From Planctomycetota bacterium (lineage in GTDB: Bacteria > Planctomycetota > Brocadiia > JAJRTI01), in assembly GCA_024278415.1 (NCBI GenBank), contig JAJRTI010000222.1, forward strand, positions 1 to 14,472: a stretch of DNA of 14,472 nt. The letters run 5' to 3'. Made by a program: the position numbers and the translations under genes. The notes beneath the pieces were generated by a model. It did not search any database, was not told the DNA's origin, and saw only the letters and a program-made list of their open reading frames with translations. This document shows, in pieces, positions 1 to 9,000 of this stretch (position 1 is the first letter of the stretch; each line of letters starts with the position of its first letter).

Positions 1-740
1 CGTCGGCGAACACGTCGGCCGAGGCGAAGGAACTGGCCGAGATCGCGGAGGCCCACGGCACGTGGGGCCAGTGCGGGTTCATGAAGCGCTTCGCGGACTG
101 CTACACCATCGCGAAGGAGATCGTGAACCGCGAGGAATTCGGCCCGATCCACGTCATCAAAGCCAAGTTCGGCAAGGGCCCGTACCCGCAGATTTGGGGC
201 ATCGACTCGGCCAAGCGCGCGATGCTCATCGGCCAACTCGTGCACGTGTTCGACCTCGTGCGCTTCTTTGGCGGCGACGTGACCGAAATCAGCGCGTTGC
301 TGCTTGAGGTCACGGACACACAGTTCGCGTACGCGGTCAACATGCGCCTCGAATGCGGAGCGATCGGCCAGATGTACCTCAACAGCCTCGAGGACAAGTC
401 CGGCTTCCGCGACATCACCGAGACGCTCGAACTGATCGGCCTCGAATGCAGTGTCACGTGCGAGGACAAGATGGGCGTGCGCTATCAACCCAAGGAGGAC
501 TGGACCACCGCGTCGCCCGGCACCGGCGGATGTGCCTATGTCTGGCGGCCCGGCTGGACCGGGATCGGCAGCAGCATCACGCTATTTGGATACACCGGCG
601 AGGTGAAGCACTTCGCGCAGCGTTGCCTGGGCCTGACCAACGATGGCCCCGATCTGTGGGACAGCTACAAGGCGCTCAAGATCGGCGAGGCGATTTACGA
701 CAGCGCGCACGGCGCGGGGACCGTGCAGATCGAATACTGA
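1..740 (+). CDS. Gfo/Idh/MocA family oxidoreductase, C-terminal part (5' end outside window)
   Basis: The reading frame is open from base 3, with no start codon needed, so the gene begins before the window; it ends with TGA at 738-740. The visible part is about 245 residues. It starts inside the N-terminal Rossmann half (AEIAEAHGTWGQCGFMKRF, the segment after the usual EKP motif of the family). It continues through the C-terminal alpha/beta domain, where QLVHVFDLVRFFGG matches the family's HxxDxxRxxxG helix, whose His and Asp normally lie at the active site. Family members are NAD(P)-dependent dehydrogenases or reductases of sugars, inositols and related polyols. The substrate cannot be told from this fragment, and the dinucleotide-binding GxGxxG lies outside the window. 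The next gene is convergent, so this is the last gene of its transcription unit. No clear terminator was seen at 741-936. Confidence 0.88.
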   Translation, partial: SANTSAEAKELAEIAEAHGTWGQCGFMKRFADCYTIAKEIVNREEFGPIHVIKAKFGKGPYPQIWGIDSAKRAMLIGQLVHVFDLVRFFGGDVTEISALLLEVTDTQFAYAVNMRLECGAIGQMYLNSLEDKSGFRDITETLELIGLECSVTCEDKMGVRYQPKEDWTTASPGTGGCAYVWRPGWTGIGSSITLFGYTGEVKHFAQRCLGLTNDGPDLWDSYKALKIGEAIYDSAHGAGTVQIEY

Positions 741-936
741 GTGGGCATTGGCGCGGCGGATGTGGCGACTGTTCATTCGTGCAACGCTCGCGCCCACAGT
801 AGATCACGCCCTTTGTTGCCGTTCTCCGAGCAGGCGTCTGTGAGTGGCTTGTGGTAACGGATGCACAGAACGCAACGAATTGTGGCCGCAGAAAAGTGTC
901 CGAATGTGCCCAAGCCGCCCATCTACCAGTGGGGTA

Positions 937-1812
937 TCAGGTCTCGGAGAGATCCACTCTCGTGAACCATTCCGGAACGACGACCTCGACGTCGGGATCG
1001 CGCGCGCGGATCTCGCGCCGCACCATCTCCGCGTGCTCGCGGGCCCAACAGTCTGCCGCGCGGCGGCCCAGTTCGTCAAGGTGCGTCAGGATGATTCTGC
1101 GCGGGCGGAAGCTCAAGTGGAAGTCGACGAACTCGTAGAGCAGCGACGGCCGCGGCTCGAGCGCCTCGGAGCGGCCGAGGAACACGTGTGCGAAGACCGC
1201 GTCCACATCCCCGAAGTCGGGCAGCCGCGTCGCGTCGTACGTGCGCACGTCACCTGGGAACAGGTAGCGGCCACGGCCCGTGTCCACCAGGTAGCCGGTC
1301 TCCTCGACCCCCGTTCGCTCGCCCGCGTGGTTGGTGGCGAGGTGGAGCGACGCGAAGGGCGTGATGGCGAGGCCCTCAACCTCGATGGCCTCGCCATCGA
1401 CAGCCGTCGTGATTTGCTCGGGGCGCGCTTGCACGCGCGCAGCGAACCACTCGATCATGTGCGCGGGCACGATCCATCGAGTCGGCGCTACGCTCAAGGC
1501 GCGCCAAAGCGATTCGTCGACGTGGTCCGCGTGCGCGTGGGTGAGCAGCACGAACGAGAGTTCGCGGAGGTCGTGCGCGGCCGGAATGGGCGGTGCGTCG
1601 GCAATGCGGCTGCCAAGTGTGACCGGGTCGATCGCCCACCCCACTCCGGCGGTGTTGAGCAGATAGTTGCCGGCGTACATGAGCCAGACCGCGTCGCCTG
1701 GCCGAGGAGCGTTCCATTGGTCCACCATGCGAGACCAGAGCCGAGGGTAGTCACGGCGAAGTGTGGCGCGCTTGGTGTCCAGTTCGGCGTCGCGATTTGT
1801 TGTGGTTGGCAT
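937..1812 (-). CDS. Metallo-beta-lactamase-fold hydrolase (UlaG-like)
   Basis: The predicted protein is 291 residues. It carries the zinc-binding motif His92-Ala-His94-Ala-Asp96-His97 in the strand-loop LLTHAHADH. Further metal-ligand candidates follow: Asp in YLFPGDVRTYD, and a late His in ILTHLDELGR. The early segment DAVWLMYAGNYLLNTAGVGWAIDP resembles the UlaG/lactonase-like branch, where a strand with an Asp or Asn precedes the metal motif. Such enzymes hydrolyse lactones, phosphodiesters or related bonds in the cytoplasm; the substrate here is unknown. The frame is open upstream to 2166, but that extension is low-complexity and unlike the family. I chose ATG at 1812; ATG at 1836 (eight residues longer, preceded by AGGGA but too close) is possible. 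A TTGACT hexamer at 1890-1895 on this strand could be a -35 box, but no good -10 follows. It faces the glycyl radical enzyme divergently. Confidence 0.82.
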   Translation of the reverse strand: MPTTTNRDAELDTKRATLRRDYPRLWSRMVDQWNAPRPGDAVWLMYAGNYLLNTAGVGWAIDPVTLGSRIADAPPIPAAHDLRELSFVLLTHAHADHVDESLWRALSVAPTRWIVPAHMIEWFAARVQARPEQITTAVDGEAIEVEGLAITPFASLHLATNHAGERTGVEETGYLVDTGRGRYLFPGDVRTYDATRLPDFGDVDAVFAHVFLGRSEALEPRPSLLYEFVDFHLSFRPRRIILTHLDELGRRAADCWAREHAEMVRREIRARDPDVEVVVPEWFTRVDLSET

Positions 1813-1921
1813 GGGGAGCGCATCTCGCTTTCGCATTCCCTGTTTTGCCCATCGTTGGCGCCCATGCGTACCATGTGTGTTACGGCGAGTCAACCTGTGG
1901 CTGCGACATACTCGCGTGCTG

Positions 1922-1937
1922 GCGACGCACGCGTCGC
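1922..1937. repeat. Perfect inverted repeat in divergent promoter region (possible operator)
   Basis: GCGACGC at 1922-1928 and GCGTCGC at 1931-1937 are perfect inverted copies separated by two bases. The position between two divergent genes suits a binding site for a dimeric regulator. In such GC-rich DNA a 7-bp match can also arise by chance, so this is only a candidate. Confidence 0.3.
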
Positions 1938-2052
1938 GGTACTCGCGCTGGACGGCCTCGTCCAGCGCCACAGGGGCGGCACCATGCCGTGGCCCTTCAC
2001 GCTCTCGACCCGTAGTGCTCGCATGACGTGCTACTGGCCCGCGCAGAACGTG

Positions 2053-2058
2053 TATAAT
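2053..2058 (+). promoter_or_regulatory. Candidate -10 box of the glycyl radical enzyme gene
   Basis: TATAAT is an exact match to the sigma70 -10 consensus and is rare in this GC-rich window. It would place the start of transcription near 2065, giving a leader of about 55 bases that includes the GGAG at 2106-2109. No good -35 hexamer is found at 16-18 bases upstream (GCTACT at the 17-base position). The promoter may therefore be activator-dependent or read by another sigma factor, or the match may be chance. Confidence 0.45.
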
Positions 2059-2119
2059 CAGAGATAGCCTTGGAATCGATACCCCAGCGAGGACTGATTC
2101 GCCACGGAGAAAACGAGCG

Positions 2120-4285
2120 ATGAACAAGACTGCTGCCAAGCCGGATCCGAAGGTGCTCATGGACATGTGCGAACACTTCGCGGCCGGCTACTTCGAGGAG
2201 CCGGACGCGTCGCCCATGCGCCGGTGGTCGCGAGCCGTGCGCCGGCGCTTCGAGCATCGGACGCTTCGTCCCTACAACGGCACACCGCTCTACCCGGCCG
2301 GGCCTGTGCGCTCTGGCGCGGAGAACGGTATCCTCGGCGCGAGTTACTCGTACACCTGGCAACTCAACGAAGCCGAACTTGCGGAGCAACTCAAGGGCGC
2401 GACCGGCAAGGCTCGCATCGCGCTGGAGGGGATACGCGGCGAGATCCACGAGTTGCACCGGAAGACCAACCCATCTTGGGGGGAGCATGCGGTGGGCGGC
2501 GGCGGGTACACGCACAGTGTGCCGAACTACGGCCGCGTGGTTCGTGAAGGGCTGAACGCGCACGCGGCGCGCATCGCGGCCGGACTCGAAGCCGCACAGC
2601 AAAGCGGCGACATGGAGAAGGTCGATGTATACATCGGCCTCCAGGACGTGCTCGATGGCGTGCGCGCCTGGCACGGACACATTGTCGAGCATTTGCGCAC
2701 AAGACTGACGAGCGCGAATGGGCACGGCCCGGCGATCGAGGCGCTCATTGCCGCGTACGAGCGGGTGCCGTGGGAGCCGGCGCGGGACTTCATGGAGGCG
2801 CTCGTGGCGTACAACTTCGTGTTCTACATGGACGACTGCGACAACCCGGGCCGCGTCGACTTGGAGCTGTGGCCGTACTACGAGCGCGACCTGGCCGCGG
2901 GCAAGATCTCGCACGACGACGCGGTGAAGCTCATTCGTTGCCTGTGGGAGAACACGGATGCGAACGGCGGTTGGAGCGCCGGCATCGGCGGGTCCACGCC
3001 GGAGGGCAAGCCGAATTACACGGACCTCACCATCGTCTGCCTGGAAGCGGCGCAGAGCATCCGCCGGCCGAACCTACAGCTCCACATCCGCCGCGACATG
3101 CCGGACCGCGTGTGGGACGCGTGCATCGACACGCTCGCGACGGGGTGCGGCCTGCCGGCGCTGCACAACGAGGAGGAGTTTATCCGATCGTTGCGCGACG
3201 CGGATCTGGGGGTCGCGGAGGAGGACTTGCCGCTGCACAATGGCGCGGGCTGCACGGAGACGCTCATCCACGGCCTGTCGAACGTCGGTTCGCTCGACGC
3301 CGACATCAACCTGCCCCTGATCCTCGTGGACACAATCCACGAGAAGCTGCCGGAGTGCGAGACGTTCGACCAGTTCATGGCCGCGCTCAAAGAGGAGTTC
3401 GGCCGGGTCATTGCGCACATTGCCGAGCGCGTGAGCGCGAACCAGGAGGCGAAGGCGCAGTGGCGGCCACAGCCCATGCGCACGCTGCTGATCGACGATT
3501 GCATCGACCGCGGCCGCGAGTACAACGCGGGCGGCGCGCGTTACAACTGGAGCGTGATCAACATCGCCGGCCTCGCCAACGTGGTGGACTCCCTCGCGGC
3601 GATCCGGGAGGTGGTGTTTGAGAAGCGCGAGAAGGCAGGCGCGGAGCTGTGCGAACTGTTGCGCGCCAATTTCGAGGGCGATGACGCGTATCGCAAGCGC
3701 TTGGAGAAGTGCCCTCGCTATGGCAACGACGATCCGGCCGCGGATGAGTTGCTGGCGGAGGTGTCGGAGTACGTGTTCCGCGAGTTCCTCTCGCACAGGC
3801 CTTGGCGCGGGGGCAGGTTCCTGGGCTCGTGCTTGATGTTCACCACTTATGCCCAAGCCGGTGCGCCGGTGGGCGCCACGCCTGACGGCCGGCTTGCGGG
3901 CGCGCCGTTGGCGGATTCCGCCGGGCCCATGCAGGGCCGGGACCGCAGCGGCCCGACTGCGATGGTCAAGAGCGTGACCCAGATGCCCCACTACCTCGCG
4001 CCCGGCACGCTCGTGGTGAACGCGCGCTTCGCCAAGGAGTTCTTCACCACCGAGCGCGGCCGGGAGCGACTGCGGGAACTCGTGCGCACGTACTTTGATC
4101 TGGGTGGGATGCAGATTCAGATCAATGTGGTCGATCAGCAGGTGCTCAAGGACGCGATCGCTCACCCGGAGCAGCACGAGGATCTGATCGTGCGGGTAGG
4201 AGGGTACTCGGAGTACTTCAACCGCCTGTCGTCCGCGTTGAAGACGGCGGTGTTAGAGAGAGTCGAGCATGAGGCAGGGGAGTGA
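2120..4285 (+). CDS. Glycyl radical enzyme, pyruvate formate-lyase-like, substrate unknown
   Basis: The predicted protein is 721 residues, close to the usual 750-850 of this superfamily. The N-terminal two-thirds is the PFL-like barrel, with the typical GGYTHSVPNYGRVV segment near residues 132-145. The active-site loop reads NGAGCTETL, placing the thiyl cysteine at Cys378 with Glu380 two residues on, as in the GCxE motif of the diol-dehydratase and choline-lyase type. Pyruvate formate-lyase itself has a CC pair instead. The C-terminal glycyl radical loop RVGGYSEYF has the radical glycine at Gly695, about 26 residues from the end, as in the family. Both catalytic residues are therefore present and the gene looks intact. 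GGAG at 2106-2109 supports the ATG. Such enzymes need a radical-SAM activase, and none is encoded in the window. The usual proline after GCVE is Thr381 here, so assigning lyase, dehydratase or decarboxylase chemistry is not justified. These enzymes work in anoxic cytoplasm. Confidence 0.9.
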   Translation: MNKTAAKPDPKVLMDMCEHFAAGYFEEPDASPMRRWSRAVRRRFEHRTLRPYNGTPLYPAGPVRSGAENGILGASYSYTWQLNEAELAEQLKGATGKARIALEGIRGEIHELHRKTNPSWGEHAVGGGGYTHSVPNYGRVVREGLNAHAARIAAGLEAAQQSGDMEKVDVYIGLQDVLDGVRAWHGHIVEHLRTRLTSANGHGPAIEALIAAYERVPWEPARDFMEALVAYNFVFYMDDCDNPGRVDLELWPYYERDLAAGKISHDDAVKLIRCLWENTDANGGWSAGIGGSTPEGKPNYTDLTIVCLEAAQSIRRPNLQLHIRRDMPDRVWDACIDTLATGCGLPALHNEEEFIRSLRDADLGVAEEDLPLHNGAGCTETLIHGLSNVGSLDADINLPLILVDTIHEKLPECETFDQFMAALKEEFGRVIAHIAERVSANQEAKAQWRPQPMRTLLIDDCIDRGREYNAGGARYNWSVINIAGLANVVDSLAAIREVVFEKREKAGAELCELLRANFEGDDAYRKRLEKCPRYGNDDPAADELLAEVSEYVFREFLSHRPWRGGRFLGSCLMFTTYAQAGAPVGATPDGRLAGAPLADSAGPMQGRDRSGPTAMVKSVTQMPHYLAPGTLVVNARFAKEFFTTERGRERLRELVRTYFDLGGMQIQINVVDQQVLKDAIAHPEQHEDLIVRVGGYSEYFNRLSSALKTAVLERVEHEAGE

Positions 4286-4290
4286 GGCGG

Positions 4291-4376
4291 AATGGTTGAT
4301 GGGCAATGGTTGATGCTGATGCTGATGCGCGAGCCGCGCACTGCACTCAGGCGAATGACCAATGACCCGTGACCCG
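4291..4376. repeat. Short imperfect tandem repeats between convergent genes
   Basis: The gap between the two stop codons contains ATGGTTGATG twice (4291-4314 region), then GATGCT repeated in tandem (about 4312-4327). Nearer the glgC stop, AATGACC is repeated (about 4354-4367) and then GTGACCC/GTCAC. I see no strong hairpin with a T-run, so a bidirectional terminator is not supported. The pattern looks like slippage-prone filler sequence. Confidence 0.5.
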
Positions 4377-5636
4377 TCACGCCAGAACCGGCATGCCCTT
4401 GGGTACGACGACGATGCCGGTGTCCGTGACGGTGAAGCGGCGGCGGTCCTCTTCTCCGTCGTACCCGATCTTGCACCCGTCTGGGATGCGGACCTCCTTG
4501 TCGATGATCGCCCGACGGATCTTCGCGCCCTTGCCCACGGTCACGCCCTCCATGACGACGGATTCAACGATCTCGGAGTCGTAGTCGACTGTGACGGCCG
4601 GGGAGAGCACACTGCGCTCGACTTGGGCGCCGGTGATGACGCAGCCTGCGGACACAAGCGAGTTGAGGATCGTGCCCTGCCGCACGCCATCGGGTGCGGC
4701 CGCGATGCACGTCTTGGCCGGCGGGTGTTGCTCTTGGGAGGTGCGGATGGGCCACGCCTTGTTGTGCAGGTCGTACTCCGGTTTGAGGTCGGTCAGATCC
4801 ATGTTGGCCTGCCAGTACGCGTCGATCGTGCCGATGTCGCGCCAGTAGCAGGCTTGGCCCGTGGCGGGGTTCCGGAAGTTGAACGCGAAAACGCGGTCCG
4901 CGGCGTGCACCATCTCGGGGATGATGTCCTTGCCGAAGTCGTGGCTGGTCTGGCGCTTCGCGTCGTTGATGACCCGGCGCACGAGCATTTCGGTGTTGAA
5001 AATGTAGATGCCCATGGACGCGAGCGAGTGCTCAGGATCGTTGGGCAGCCCTGCGGGGGAGTCGGGCTTCTCGTTGAACTCGACGATGCGGTCGGTCGCG
5101 TCCACGGTTACCACGCCGAGCCGGGACGCGTCTGTGCGCGGGACTTGGATGCAGGCGATGGTGAGGTCGGCTTCGTGCGCGAGGTGTGTGGACAGCATGT
5201 CGCAGTAGTTCATGCTGTACACGTGGTCGGCCGCGAGGATGATAACCCAGCGGGGCCGCGTCTTCTCGAGCGTGTAGATGTTCTGGTAGATCGCGTCTGC
5301 GGTGCCGAGGTACCAGTGTTCCCCTGTGCGCTGCTGGGGCGGGATGGTCTCCAGGAACTCTCCCTGTTCGAGAGGGAAGATCCTCCACCCGGCCGCGAGG
5401 TGGCGGCTGAGCGAAATGGACTTATACTGCGTGAGGACGCAGATGCGGTGGAAGCCGGAGTTGAGGCAGTTGCTGAGGGGGAAGTCGATGATGCGGTACG
5501 TGCCGCCGAAGGGCACGGCCGGCTTGGCTCGGTCGCGGGTGAGGGGGGAGAGTCGCTCGCCCACGCCGCCGGCGAGGGTGAGGACCAGCGACTGCTTGAG
5601 CATCTCGCGGGTGATGGGGGGGCCAGCGGCGGTCAC
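4377..5636 (-). CDS. glgC: Glucose-1-phosphate adenylyltransferase (ADP-glucose pyrophosphorylase)
   Basis: GlgC makes ADP-glucose from ATP and glucose-1-phosphate, the committed and normally allosterically controlled step of bacterial glycogen synthesis. The protein is 419 residues (E. coli 431) and aligns along its whole length. The nucleotide loop is LAGGVGERLSPLT (from residue 21), followed by AKPAVPFGG and RIIDFPLSNCLNSG. The metal Asp137 lies in AADHVY (E. coli Asp142), and the glucose-1-phosphate Lys190 in NEKP (E. coli Lys195). Other matches are SMGIYIF, YWRDIGTIDAYWQANMDL, and the C-terminal left-handed beta-helix (ILNSLVSAGCVI to AIIDKEV). The position of the E. coli activator residue Lys39 is Asp35 here. 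I chose the GTG at 5636: it overlaps the receiver gene's TGA as GTGA and has GGAAGGGAG 12 bases upstream. ATG at 5603 is an alternative that still keeps the nucleotide loop. It is probably cotranscribed with the kinase and receiver genes. Confidence 0.95.
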   Translation of the reverse strand: MTAAGPPITREMLKQSLVLTLAGGVGERLSPLTRDRAKPAVPFGGTYRIIDFPLSNCLNSGFHRICVLTQYKSISLSRHLAAGWRIFPLEQGEFLETIPPQQRTGEHWYLGTADAIYQNIYTLEKTRPRWVIILAADHVYSMNYCDMLSTHLAHEADLTIACIQVPRTDASRLGVVTVDATDRIVEFNEKPDSPAGLPNDPEHSLASMGIYIFNTEMLVRRVINDAKRQTSHDFGKDIIPEMVHAADRVFAFNFRNPATGQACYWRDIGTIDAYWQANMDLTDLKPEYDLHNKAWPIRTSQEQHPPAKTCIAAAPDGVRQGTILNSLVSAGCVITGAQVERSVLSPAVTVDYDSEIVESVVMEGVTVGKGAKIRRAIIDKEVRIPDGCKIGYDGEEDRRRFTVTDTGIVVVPKGMPVLA

Positions 5637-6016
5637 GGCTGCGTCGCGCTCCCTTCCTGGAGACCACCGCCCAAGACCTCGCGAATCGCCGCCTTGAGGT
5701 CGGCCATGTCCGACGACTTCACGACGTATCGGTCCGCGGCCCACGTCATGAAGTTGTCCTTGTAGGAGGAGTAGGCCGTGTTGATGATGACCGGCACGGT
5801 GTTGTTGCGCGAGAGAATGCGGCCCATGGCCTCAATGCCGTCCATACGCGGCATACGCACGTCCATGATGACCAGGTCGGGGTTGTGCTCCTCGGCTATT
5901 TGGATGGCATCCTTGCCATCAGCCGCGGTGAGCACGGTGTAGCCGTCTTGTTCGAGTTCGACCTGGTAGAGCGCGCGCTGGTTGGCCTCGTCTTCTACGA
6001 TAAGGATAGTCGCCAT
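5633..6016 (-). CDS. Single-domain response regulator (CheY-like receiver)
   Basis: The protein is 127 residues and is one receiver domain with no output domain. The acidic pair Glu8-Asp9 is at the end of strand 1 (ILIVEDE). The phosphoacceptor is Asp52 in VIMDVRMP, the switch Thr is Thr80 in IINTAY, and the conserved Lys is Lys100 in YVVKSSD. All receiver residues needed for phosphorylation are present. The ATG is preceded by GGAGG seven bases upstream. The gene follows the histidine kinase by 27 bases and overlaps glgC by the GTGA, so all three are likely one transcription unit and the kinase is the obvious phosphodonor. Lacking a DNA-binding domain, it must act through protein contact or as a phosphorelay step. 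The target is not visible; the link to glycogen synthesis is inferred from position only. Confidence 0.93.
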   Translation of the reverse strand: MATILIVEDEANQRALYQVELEQDGYTVLTAADGKDAIQIAEEHNPDLVIMDVRMPRMDGIEAMGRILSRNNTVPVIINTAYSSYKDNFMTWAADRYVVKSSDMADLKAAIREVLGGGLQEGSATQP

Positions 6017-6043
6017 GATGTGGCCTCCAACTTGAGCGCGGAG

Positions 6044-9000
6044 CTAAGAGTGCACGCGGTCGAGGACGGCCCGGGGGTCGGGGATGGCCTGCGAGTCGTC
6101 AACCAAGGGGAGGCGCACCTCGAAGGTGGCGCCGACGCCTTGCTCGGACTTCACCTGGATGCTCCCGCCGTGGTCCTCGACGATCTTTTGGCTGACGGCC
6201 AGGCCCAAGCCCGTGCCGTCTATCTTTACAGTATAGAAGGGATCGAAGATGTTTTCCAGCACCCCGGGCGTCATGCCGACGCCGGTGTCTTGCACGGACA
6301 CGACCGCGCACTCACCGTCGAGCCACGTGTGAATGTGCAGCGGTTCGAGCGCCGGCCGGGCTTCGGGCGGAGTATCCTCGTGCGCGAGCGCGACGGCCTC
6401 GATCGCGTTCTTAACGATGTTGATGAGAACCTGTTTGATCTGGTCCGCGTCGATAGGCAACTCGCCAACGTCGGGCGAGAGGTCCAGAACCATGCTCAGG
6501 CCTTCGGCTTCAGCGATGGGGAAGAGTTCGTCTGCGACCTCTTGCACGAGGGGGTTGAGTTCCAGCACCTGCTTCACAGGCTGCGACGGCTTGGTGAAGT
6601 CCATCACGCTTTTGAGGATCCGCTCCAGGCGTTCGACCTCTTGGACAATGATGCTGGTGCTGCGCTGGACGCGTTCGCTCAGGTCGTCTTGCTTGAGAAT
6701 GTTGCGCGCGAAGCCGCCGATGGTGACGAGAGGGTTGCGGATTTCGTGGGCCACGTGTGCCGCGAGTTCGCCAACGACTGCGAGGCGTTCGGCGCGCACG
6801 AGGCTCTGCTGGGCTTCGTCGAGCTGCCGCATCTGTTCTTCGAGTTGCTGATACGCGTTGGCCGTGTCGATGGCGAGGCCGGCCTGGGTGGCGAACATGG
6901 CGAGGAGGCGCACGTCGTCTTGCTCGATCTCGCGCCGGTTGAAGCGGTTGTCGGCGAGCAGCGCGCCGATGGGCCGGTCCTTGGCCACCAGAGGCACGCA
7001 CACGAACTGGCTGCCTCCGATGCGGTGGAGGAACGGCTTGGCGCTGTCGCCGGCTTCGTCGACAGAATTGATGACCACGGCGCGCCGGTTGCGGACCGAC
7101 GCGGCGAGGAAGCTGTCGTCGTCGAGCGCGAACCGCGTCTGCTCGAGCAGTTGCTGGAGTGGCGTGGTTCGGTGCTGCTCCCGCTGGTAGCGTGCGGCCA
7201 TCTCGCGGAGTGTCAGATGCTTGGCCTCGATCTCTTGCCACGCGCGCACGGCCTCCGCCTCTTCAATCGCTCCCACGGCCATGCGGCCTTCGAGCACGCG
7301 CTCCTCAGGGTTGAGCATGAAGAGCAGGGCGCGGTTGAACCCGAGGCCATGTTGGCCGGCGGTGACGCAGGTCAGCAGGAGGTACAGGAGGCGCTCGAGG
7401 TCGAGCGTGCCCTGCATCTCCTGGCCGAGTTGGTAGAGGAAGGACACTTGCTGCACGCGGAGCGCGTTTTGGGTGACATCTTGCGTGAGCTTAATCACGC
7501 TGCTGATGGCGCCGGACTCGTCGCGCAGAGGCGCGTACACGTGCTGGAAGTAGCGCGTCGCGCCATCGCTCGACATGACGAGCTGTTCGGTGCTGTAGGG
7601 CCGGCCCGTACGGCATACGATGTCGAAGCCGCAGGGCTCGCACTTGGAGTCGCGGTGCTTGAAGAGGCGGCAGCAGGTGGTCTTGAGCACGGACTCCTCG
7701 TCGGTTTCCATCCACTCCACGAGCGTTCGGTTGCACCAGGTCATGCGCCTGTTGGAGTCGATGATGCACAGCCCGGCGCCCATGACGTCGACGAGGTTGT
7801 TGAGCTTGTCTCTCTCTTGGCGCAGTGCTTCTTCCATTTCTCGGCGTTGCGTGACGTCTTCCATGCAGCACGCGTAGCCCACGTGCTCTCCCTCGGCGCC
7901 GCCGAGCCTCGTCCAGACTTGCCGCACCCAGATGCGCCGGCCGTCCTTCGTTTCCACGAGCACCTCCGCGTCGGCCTGGCCCTTGGAGCGGCAGGTGTCG
8001 AGCACGAGGGGCAGGTCGTAGACGGACGCGGCAAGTTCGTCGGGCTTGCGCTTGCCGACCATCTCCTCGGCAGAGAAGCCGGTGAGGCCTTCGCTGCCGC
8101 CGCCCCAGTGCGTGACGAGGCCGTCGAGATCCGTTGCGGCAATGCCCAAGGACAGCGCCTGGGCGATCTGGTCGAGCCGTTCCCTGGCTTCGGCTGCGAG
8201 GCGCTCCGCCTTCTCGCGCTCCTCGCACAGGCGCGTCCATTCGATGGCCGCGGCGATCTCCTCCGCAATGGTCTCCATGGCGCGCTCGTCGTCCGCGTCA
8301 AACGCACCCACCTCGGCCGATTCGATGTTGATGACCCCCACGACTTGGCCGCGCGCGTGGATGGGCACGCACATCTCAGATCCGGCATGGTGTTCCCATG
8401 GGAACGCGATGATGCGCCGGGGCTCTTGGGTGACGTCGTTGGCGACAAGCTTCTGGCCGTGCGCCGCGACCCAGCCCACCATGCCGGTGCCCAGAGGCTG
8501 GCGGTACCCGTCGTGGGTCATCTCGTCGCGCGCGCCGGCGCTGGCCATGAGCACGACTTCGTTTGTCTCGCGGTCCACGTCCAAGATGCCCACGTGGTAG
8601 AACTGGAACGACTCTTGGATCGTTTGGGCCGTGTGCCGGAGCAGCTCGGACAGGCTTGCGGTGTTCACTTTCTTGGCGACTTCGCTCACGACCCGGAGCT
8701 GCGCCATCCGCTTGCGGTCGCTCGAGAGCAGGCGCATGCAATCAATGGCGACGCCGAGCTGCCCCGCGATCTGTGAGAGGATCGGCAGATCCCGGTCGCT
8801 GTACACGTCGGGTTCGTCGTGGACGAGGTCCAGCACACCCAGCGATTGGTCGCGCACGGCGATGGGCAGGAGCACGCGCGAGCGCATGCCGATGCGGCGT
8901 TCGTCATCGTGGTCGAAGAACGCGTCCGCGTCGGCCAAGTCCTTCACGAGCACAGGCGCGCGGTGCTCCATTACCCATGCATACGACGAGCCCGCTTCGA

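Larger units (their letters stand above)
1813..2119. other. Divergent intergenic region (about 300 bases)
   Basis: This gap separates the leftward hydrolase from the rightward glycyl radical enzyme and should hold both promoters. A TATAAT hexamer at 2053-2058 suits the rightward gene. A TTGACT hexamer at 1890-1895 on the minus strand is a weak candidate for the leftward gene. There is a perfect 7-bp inverted repeat at 1922-1937 and a small 5-bp hairpin (CGGCA cca TGCCG) at 1977-1989. Open frames here are extensions or shadows and resemble no protein I know. Confidence 0.6.

Noticed and set aside
844..2067. 407-codon plus-strand frame opposite the MBL-fold hydrolase
   Set aside because: It is a shadow of the real minus-strand gene, which carries the HAHADH motif, and its own translation resembles nothing known.
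1813..2166. N-terminal extension of the MBL-fold hydrolase up to 2166
   Set aside because: The extension crosses the divergent promoter region, overlaps the start of the glycyl radical enzyme gene, and has no family-like sequence.
4362..5765. 467-codon plus-strand frame opposite glgC
   Set aside because: It is antisense to a full-length, motif-complete GlgC and has no domain of its own.
5885..8776. 963-codon open frame on the plus strand, opposite the histidine kinase gene
   Set aside because: The opposite frame encodes a full kinase with all catalytic motifs. The antisense translation is Val/Ala/Glu/His-rich with no recognisable domain, as expected from GC-rich codon bias.
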